From [Chlorobium] sp. 445 (GTDB lineage Bacteria > Bacteroidota > Chlorobiia > Chlorobiales > Thermochlorobacteraceae): DNA of 64,000 nt. Both the position numbers and the translations under genes were made by a program. Location: assembly GCA_002763895.1 (NCBI GenBank), contig NSLH01000003.1, positions 62,001 through 126,000 on the forward strand. Reading direction: 5' to 3'. Below, piece after piece: positions 57,986 through 64,000 of this stretch; the first letter of the stretch is position 1; every line of letters starts with the position of its first letter. The notes under the pieces are model-generated. The model was not told the DNA's origin and did no database searches. It saw only the letters and a list, made by a program, of their open reading frames with translations.

Positions 57986-59385
57986 ATGGTGGTGATGAAA
58001 TTTGGCGGCACATCGGTCGAAGATGCCGCAGCAATGAGAAACGTCATTGAAATCGTACGCCGTGAATGGCAGGCTGCACAAAGCACTGGGAACGGTGCGC
58101 CACTTGTGGTAACCAGCGCCTGCGCAGGCATTACCAACAAACTCTTTGCACTCGCCGAGCTTGCAGCATCGAACAAGTGCGCGGAAGCCAAAGAGACGCT
58201 TAAAGCCATCAAAACGCATCATCAAAGACTGATGAGCGAGTTACTTTCTGGCAACGCTCCTGCACTGAGCGAACAAATCGCAGAACTCTTTGAGGAGCTT
58301 TCAAGCATTGTGAAAGCGCTCTATGTCATTGGTGAACTTACGCCGCGCCTGCTCGATACAATCGCGTCAAATGGGGAATTGCTCTCCTCGCTCATTCTTG
58401 CACAAGCTATGAATGAAGCGGGCATCCCGACAGAGTGGAGAGATGCACGACAGATACTAATCACCGATAACAGCTTCGGCAAAGCACAACCTTTGCAAGC
58501 ACTCATTGAGGAACGCGTGCGCATTCATCTTTTGCCGTCGCTGAAGGCGGGCAAGGTGATTGTTACACAAGGCTACATTGGCTCAACGCAGCAAGGACAG
58601 ACAACCACACTGGGACGTGGTGGTTCAGATTACTCGGCTTCCATTTTCGGTGCGGCGCTTCATGCTGAGAACATACAAATCTGGACCGATGTCGATGGCG
58701 TGATGACCAGCGACCCGCGCCTTGTGCCCGAAGCCAAACGGCTCAAAGTGATGACCTTCCGTGAAGCAGCAGAACTGGCTTACTTCGGCGCAAAAGTTTT
58801 GCATCCTTCCACCATCCGTCCAGCCGTACAGCAAAATATCCCCGTCTATGTGCTGAACTCAAAGCGCCCGCACATTGAAGGCACACTTATTACATCGTCC
58901 ATTCAGTCGTTTGATGGCATGGTAAAATCGATTGCACACAAAAAGGGCAGGTGATTATCAACTTGACCTCAACGCAGATGCTCGATGCCTTTGGGTTTCT
59001 CTACAAAGTCGCACGCATTTTCGCGGAAGCAGAAACACCAATTGATATGATTTCTACCAGTGAGGTTTCGATTTCGCTCACGATTGGTGATACAACGCGC
59101 CTTGCGCACTTAGAGAAACAGTTGTCTGAAATTGCTGAAGTCGATATTGAGCGCAATGTCGCAATTATCTGTGTCGTTGGCGATAATCTTCGTGCTGCGC
59201 CCGGGATTGCTGGAAGAATTTTCTCAACATTGGCTACCGCAGGCATCAACATTAAAATGATTTCGCAAGGAGCTTCGGAAATCAACATCGGCTTTGTTGT
59301 GGCTGAACAAGATGCGCCCAAAGCTGTTCGGGCACTGCACCATGAGTTTTTCTCTGAGGTGCACGAGAGTGCTATCTTCGCCTGA
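57986..59385 (+). CDS. lysC: Aspartate kinase, interrupted by one frameshift
   Basis: First step of lysine, threonine and methionine synthesis. Combined product 466 aa from ATG 57986 (or the ATG at 57995). Kinase motifs: 'KFGGTSV', '[25 protein letters not shown]', and '[13 protein letters not shown]'; two ACT domains in the last ~150 residues ('[21 protein letters not shown]', '[22 protein letters not shown]') give feedback control. One base is missing at about 58949 (expected AAG for AG) between 'AHKKG' and '[10 protein letters not shown]'. A 'TACCTTTG' (57949-57956) fits a -7 element. Confidence 0.92.
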
Positions 59386-59422
59386 TAGCCTGATGCGCTG
59401 CCAATTTTTTGACAAAAGTCTT

Positions 59423-60420
59423 ATGCAAGAAATGAACTATAAATTAGCAGGTGTCGACATCGACGCCGGCGAAGAAGTAGTGCGGCGCATTAAGCCGCTG
59501 GTGCGCCAGACTTTCACGAAAGGGGTCTTGGGCGACATTGGCGCATTCGGGGCATTTTTGAGATTGATACTTTTGGCTACAAACAGCCGGTCTTAGTTTC
59601 AAGTGTAGATGGCGTAGGCACAAAGCTTAAAGTCGCAGCAGCGCTGCAAAAGTATGATACTGTGGGTCAGTGCCTGGTCAATCACTGTGTAAATGATATT
59701 CTTGTCTGCGGCGCAAAGCCTCTTTACTTTTTGGACTACTACGCAACAGGCAAACTGATGCCTGACCATGCAGTGAGCGTTATTGCGGGCATGGTGAAAG
59801 CCTGCAAGGAAAATGACTGCGCGCTAATTGGCGGCGAGACAGCGGAAATGCCAGGGCTCTATGATGAAAATGATTTTGATCTTGCAGGTACAATTGTCGG
59901 CATTGTCGAAAAAGAAAAAATTATCAACGGTCGCGCCATTGTCGCTGGCGATGTATTGCTGGCACTAAGTTCAAGCGGGTTGCATACAAATGGCTATTCA
60001 CTAGCACGCAAAGTCTTGGGGCATCGTTTAGGCGACTATGTCGATGCACTCGGTAGCACAATCGGTGAGGCGTTGCTGCGCGTACATCGTTCTTATTATC
60101 CACTAATCTATCCGCTGCTGTCTCACTTTGAGCTCAAGGGGCTGTCGCATATTACGGGCGGTGGACTTGTTGCAAATACGATGCGCGTGGTGCCCAAAGG
60201 ACTGGAGTTGCGCATTGATTGGCAAGCGTGGCAGATACCCCCGATTTTCGAACTCATTGAGCGCGAAGGAAATGTCCCAATTGAGGATATGCGGCGCACA
60301 TTCAATTTGGGGGTAGGATTAGTCATCATCGCTTCGGCGCGTGAGGCGGAGCGCCTGCTGACACATTTCAAAGTGATCTCTGAACCTGCTTGGATAATCG
60401 GAGAAGTGGTCGCAGCGTAA
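59423..60420 (+). CDS. purM: Phosphoribosylformylglycinamidine cyclo-ligase, interrupted by one frameshift
   Basis: Fifth step of purine synthesis, FGAM to AIR with ATP. Combined product 332 aa from ATG 59423. Motifs: '[15 protein letters not shown]', '[13 protein letters not shown]', '[26 protein letters not shown]', 'GGETAEMPG', '[13 protein letters not shown]' and '[10 protein letters not shown]'. One T is missing in the T5 run at 59555-59559; restoring it gives '[20 protein letters not shown]'. As purM is needed for purine synthesis, a real frameshift would be costly, so this one supports sequencing error. Confidence 0.95.
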
Positions 60421-60456
60421 GCTGTGCTGTGCAAGCTGCGCCATGCTAGACCGCAA

Positions 60457-60487
60457 TTGGATTGCAGCAAATCGTAGTCTATATTTG
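60457..60487 (+). promoter_or_regulatory. Bacteroidota-type promoter for the 97-aa protein gene
   Basis: TTG at 60457-60459, a 20-nt spacer, and TATATTTG at 60480-60487, a full match to the -7 consensus. It lies about 50 bases upstream of the ATG at 60539. Confidence 0.55.
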
Positions 60488-60538
60488 CGATGCTTCACTT
60501 GCCCAAAGCATTCAGAACAACAAAAACGCCAAACACGT

Positions 60539-60835
60539 ATGTCGGAAAACAACAAAGCGCAATTCGGCGGCATCGAATCGCGTATTCTTGAAGCCGTTCG
60601 TAAACTCAAAACGCGTTACCCACTCGGACGCTACGAAATGTCTTTTCATCTCGATGCCTATCGCGGCGAAGCCTTCTACGACCGTGTGGTTGAATCTATT
60701 GAAGATGTCGGCGCGTTTCGCGTGCGCTTCATGGACAAGAGTACAATTGATATTCCTCTTGCTGCGCTTAAAGACGTCGATAGACCGGACTTTGTAGAAA
60801 AGTGGGGTGAGACTATCTACAAATCGCGTCGGTAA
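60539..60835 (+). CDS. Conserved hypothetical protein, 98 aa
   Basis: ATG at 60539; the frame is open from 60443 but the first ~30 residues of that longer version are unlike the rest. The protein is small, mixed-charge and soluble ('IESRILEAVRKLKTRYPLGRYEMSFHLDAYRGEAFYDRVV', 'FVEKWGETIYKSRR'), with no signal or TM segment and no domain I recognise. Its own promoter and tidy start argue for a real gene. No neighbour suggests a role. Confidence 0.7.
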   Translation: MSENNKAQFGGIESRILEAVRKLKTRYPLGRYEMSFHLDAYRGEAFYDRVVESIEDVGAFRVRFMDKSTIDIPLAALKDVDRPDFVEKWGETIYKSRR

Positions 60836-61252
60836 GCCGTTGACATCGCTCTATACATTATACATGATATCTTGCCGTACCAAACGATTTGTTGATGAGT
60901 CTGTTTCTAATTTTGCATCATTTTAGGGCTGCTACATACGCCTCCTTGTCTATCTTTGCGCCTATCGTGCGTCAAGGTGTTAAAAGATGTATTAAGAATT
61001 TATGGTGAAGTGACACAAACCTGTTCCTGATGCGTAGGGGCAGCTCGTAACGCTCTGCAAGACTCACCTGATTTTGTCTCAGCAATATCTTGCTTGCCAT
61101 CGCAAGAACACAAGTCGGATATAGCACTCGCTTCTACAACGCTTCTGCAGAAAATCATGATGACTAAATTGTGCAAGGTTAAGTTCGGACGTGCTCAGAG
61201 CGTAAAAAGTTTTTTTGCTATCTTTTTTCATCTATGATCGAAACCTCAACCA
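60836..61252. other. Gene-free stretch upstream of the GH13-like gene
   Basis: About 417 bases with no convincing gene. A 'TATCTTTG' at 60951-60958 and a 'TATCTTTT' at 61219-61226 resemble -7 elements but lack a well-spaced TTTG. A weak 6-bp hairpin (61088-61107) is the only structure noted. A 52-codon frame on the minus strand at 61000-61158 was judged to be chance. Confidence 0.5.
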
Positions 61253-64000
61253 ATGAGTATGGCAGTCTACGAATTTCATCTTTCCAGAAAAGCACGGGAT
61301 ACTTACCAATTCAGCGAGACCTTCTTCACGCTGCGAGGTGATATTCTTTTTGAAAATTTTCGTGCCGCACAGCTTTTTACCGAAAAACTCAATGCTGTAC
61401 GCCGTGCCGAAGGGGTGCCAAGTTCCGCACTTGCTCGAGCCGCTGACATCTATACGATGGGGCTAATGCACGAGATTTTTCACTTCGTTGTGCGTGTCTA
61501 TGAGCGCGACTACAATCCTGAAGCATTACAAAAGTGCGACAATTACCTCAAAGTCGTGCTCACAACGCCAGCGTTGCAAACGTTCCTAAGGCAATTTAGT
61601 TACGACTTCCCGTCGCAGAGCGTTTATCGTGGCGTCGAATCAGTAGAAAGCTATCTTCAGGGCAAGACCGACCAGACGCCCAACCGTAGTATTGTGCTCG
61701 AAGAAGTCATGCTGCTTTTCCTTGAAAATGAGAACCCTGCCTTCGCCACAATCCGCGACCTCATTGATGATCGTGAGTTGCGTGCAACGTCACTCTACGA
61801 AAGCACTGTAACGCAAATTGATAATTTCTTTGAGACTCAGCCGCGTTTTGGACCGGACAATCAATCGCTATTCAAACTGCTGTATGCACCGATGCTTGCA
61901 GCACCTAATTCCATCATGGGGCAGTTAGAGTTCATCTTCAAAAATTGGCAAGCCATTCTTGTGGGCTCGCCGTTCTTGGAGAGAATTCTCTTTGCGATGG
62001 ATGTCATCAAAGAAGAAGGCAAATACTTCAAGATGCTGGCTGAGGCAGCAGCTGACAAAGCCAAACACCCTCTTGAGGTCAGACAAGTTGAGTTCTTTGG
62101 ATGGGGTGAAAAAGAAACACCCCCGGTGCCGACGTACCGCGAAGAGGGCGAAGCGCCCGAAGGCTTTAGCCCTGACCTGAATTGGATGCCTCGGCTGGTG
62201 TTGATAGCCAAAAATACTTATGTCTGGCTCGATCAGCTCTCTAAGAAATATCAACGCGCGATGACACGGCTCGATCAGATTCCTGAAGAAGAACTTGCCA
62301 CGCTTGCTGCGCGCGGTTTTACAGGGCTCTGGCTGATTGGAATCTGGGAACGGAGTGTGGCCTCCAAACGCATCAAGCATCTTAATGGCAACATTGACGC
62401 TGTGGCTTCGGCGTATTCGCTCTATGACTACGATATTGCGCGCGACTTGGGCGGTGAAGAAGCGCTCTACACGTTGCGTGAGCGTGCTCGGCGCTACGGT
62501 ATTCGGCTTGCCAGTGACATGGTTCCTAATCACACTGGCATAGACTCTCGCTGGGTGATTCAGCATCCGGATTGGTTTATCTCTACAGACTATCCACCAT
62601 ATCCGAATTACACCTTCTACGGACCTGACCTTTCAAGCGATGAGCGTGTCGGCATTTTCATTGAAGATGGATACTGGCGCAAAACCGATGCCGCCGTTGT
62701 CTTTGCGCGATTAGACCGATGGACTGGCGATGTGCGCTACATCTATCACGGCAATGATGGCACAAACATGCCCTGGAACGACACGGCACAACTCAACTTC
62801 CTCAAAGCTGAAGTGCGTGAAGCCGTAATTCAAACTATTTTGCACGTGGCGCGTCTTTTCCCCATCATTCGCTTTGATGCCGCTATGGTGCTGACAAAGC
62901 AACACATTCAACGGCTATGGTTCCCTGAGCCCGGCAAAGGTGGCGCAATTGCCTCACGTGCAGCTTTTGCGATGACAAAAGAACAGTTTGATGCCTTGAT
63001 GCCAAACGAATTCTGGCGCGAGGTCGTCGACCGCGTTCAAGCTGAAGCGCCTGATACACTCTTGCTTGCTGAAGCCTTCTGGCTGCTCGAAGGCTACTTT
63101 GTGCGCACATTAGGCATGCACCGTGTCTATAACAGCGCGTTCATGCATATGTTCAAAAAAGAAGAGAACGATAAATATCGCACGCTGATTAAAAACACAC
63201 TCGAGTATGATGCGCGCATTCTCAAACGCTATGTAAATTTCATGAGCAACCCCGATGAAGAAACTGCGGTCAATCAATTTGGTAAAGACGACAAGTACTT
63301 CGGTGTCTGTGTGATGATGGTGACCATGCCCGGCTTACCAATGTTTGCGCACGGACAAATCGAGGGGTTCTCGGAGCGGTATGGCATGGAGTATCAACGT
63401 GCCTACTACAACGAAACGCCCGATGAATATCTCATTGCACGACATGAGCGAGAAATTTTCCCGCTGCTCAAGCGCCGCTATCTCTTTGCTGAAGTCGACA
63501 ATTTCTATCTCTACGACTTTATTACGCTCGAAAATAAGGTCGATGAAAATGTCTTTGCCTTTAGCAATCAATATGGCAATGAAAGAGCACTTGTGATTTA
63601 TCACAATAAATTTGCGACAACGCGCGGATGGATTCGCACGTCAGTGGCTTTCCTTGAAGAGGGGCAGCTCACAAAGCGCACACTTGCCGAAGCCTTGCAC
63701 CTAAGCCAAAAGCCAAACACCTACACCATCTTCCGCGATTTTATCTCAGGGCTTGAATACATTCGTGCCAATTCTGAACTCAGCGAGCAAGGCATGTATT
63801 TTGAACTGCAGGCTTACAAGTATGCAGTCTTTATGGAATTTCGTGAAGTGGTACCGACAAAACTCAAGCCTTACGATGAGCTTGCAAGACTGCTCAATGG
63901 TCAGGGCGTGCCATCGATTGAAGATGAAGTGATGCACCTTAGCTTGCGCCCTGTCCATCAAGCTATTGCAGAGGCAATCTGCCCGGATGTGCTCAAAGAG
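61253..64000 (+). CDS. Large GH13-like glycosidase with unusual region IV (partial, continues past the window)
   Basis: At least 916 aa; the frame is still open at the right edge. The first ~340 residues are helical and unlike known GH13 N-terminal domains. The barrel begins near 'LTRGFTGLWLIGIWERSV'-like sequence (about 350); region I 'LASDMVPNHTG' (~421), region II 'IIRFDAAMVL' (~540, nucleophile Asp), region III 'LLAEAFWLLEG' (~605, acid/base Glu). Region IV reads 'FMSNPDEETA' (~666), with NPDE where NHD is normal: the Asp transition-state stabiliser is present but the His before it is Pro. No signal peptide, so likely cytoplasmic glycan metabolism. Substrate cannot be given. ATG 61253 chosen; no strong ribosome-binding site. 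Confidence 0.72.
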   Translation, partial: MSMAVYEFHLSRKARDTYQFSETFFTLRGDILFENFRAAQLFTEKLNAVRRAEGVPSSALARAADIYTMGLMHEIFHFVVRVYERDYNPEALQKCDNYLKVVLTTPALQTFLRQFSYDFPSQSVYRGVESVESYLQGKTDQTPNRSIVLEEVMLLFLENENPAFATIRDLIDDRELRATSLYESTVTQIDNFFETQPRFGPDNQSLFKLLYAPMLAAPNSIMGQLEFIFKNWQAILVGSPFLERILFAMDVIKEEGKYFKMLAEAAADKAKHPLEVRQVEFFGWGEKETPPVPTYREEGEAPEGFSPDLNWMPRLVLIAKNTYVWLDQLSKKYQRAMTRLDQIPEEELATLAARGFTGLWLIGIWERSVASKRIKHLNGNIDAVASAYSLYDYDIARDLGGEEALYTLRERARRYGIRLASDMVPNHTGIDSRWVIQHPDWFISTDYPPYPNYTFYGPDLSSDERVGIFIEDGYWRKTDAAVVFARLDRWTGDVRYIYHGNDGTNMPWNDTAQLNFLKAEVREAVIQTILHVARLFPIIRFDAAMVLTKQHIQRLWFPEPGKGGAIASRAAFAMTKEQFDALMPNEFWREVVDRVQAEAPDTLLLAEAFWLLEGYFVRTLGMHRVYNSAFMHMFKKEENDKYRTLIKNTLEYDARILKRYVNFMSNPDEETAVNQFGKDDKYFGVCVMMVTMPGLPMFAHGQIEGFSERYGMEYQRAYYNETPDEYLIARHEREIFPLLKRRYLFAEVDNFYLYDFITLENKVDENVFAFSNQYGNERALVIYHNKFATTRGWIRTSVAFLEEGQLTKRTLAEALHLSQKPNTYTIFRDFISGLEYIRANSELSEQGMYFELQAYKYAVFMEFREVVPTKLKPYDELARLLNGQGVPSIEDEVMHLSLRPVHQAIAEAICPDVLKE

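Noticed and set aside
61000-61158. A 52-codon minus-strand frame in the gap before the GH13-like gene
   Set aside because: No ribosome-binding site, no recognisable motif, and cysteine-rich random-looking sequence; likely chance.

Overview
The window looks like a chromosomal segment of an oxygen-using phototroph from the green sulfur bacterial lineage (Chlorobiota), most like the Chloroherpeton / Thermochlorobacter side of that group. This rests on a magnesium chelatase large-subunit gene (bchH-type), a SusC/SusD pair, a Por (type IX) C-terminal sorting domain on an amylase, and promoters of the Bacteroidota type (TTTG, 19-20 nt, TAnnTTTG). It also carries many genes whose products use or defend against oxygen: katG, a type II NADH dehydrogenase, SCO1 and DUF420 oxidase-assembly proteins, an acyl-CoA desaturase, and ergothioneine genes egtB and egtD. 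The assignment is inference from gene content; there is no rRNA here.

Layout. 1-5.9 kb: end of a NamZ-like muramidase, ruvX, HU-family protein, miaB, ndh, tilS, psd. 6-10.3 kb: dacB, then a bchH-type gene that stops about two thirds of the way through the family length, followed by a 54-aa membrane protein. 10.3-16 kb: alpha/beta hydrolase, small membrane protein, ggt, katG. 16-24.3 kb: two large sensor kinases flanking a DASS transporter and serS. 24.5-27.7 kb: a lone ABC ATPase, a methyltransferase, a SolA-like flavoprotein. 27.8-33.3 kb: susD, susC and a DUF481-like outer-membrane protein. 33.3-37.9 kb: desaturase, mgsA, dut, an anti-sigma/ECF sigma pair. 37.9-41 kb: an operon sco1 - DUF420 - pabBC with a GTGA start/stop overlap. 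41-50.3 kb: rpmG, a TPP II-like subtilase, hisB coupled to an AAA+ ATPase, a type-IX-secreted GH13 amylase, a DUF58 protein. 50.3-55.7 kb: sppA, an oppF-type ATPase, egtD, egtB. 56-64 kb: ICMT-like methyltransferase, zinc-ribbon coiled-coil protein, tRNA-Leu(CAG), lysC, purM, a 97-aa protein, and a large GH13-like protein running off the window.

Quality warning. Ten otherwise well-conserved genes are interrupted by eleven single-base indels, nine losses and two gains, nearly all inside short homopolymers (ndh, bchH, susD, susC, mgsA, subtilase twice, sppA, oppF, lysC, purM). Because purM and lysC are among them, the simplest reading is sequencing or assembly error; I annotate these as single genes and give the position of each break. 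The early stop of bchH is different: no frame downstream continues the family.

No CRISPR array, insertion sequence, prophage, or replication origin was seen. No clearly undescribed multi-gene system was found; the best leads are the truncated bchH mini-locus, the TPP II-like protease, the PDZ-multi-TM-GAF kinase, and the recurrent promoter motif.
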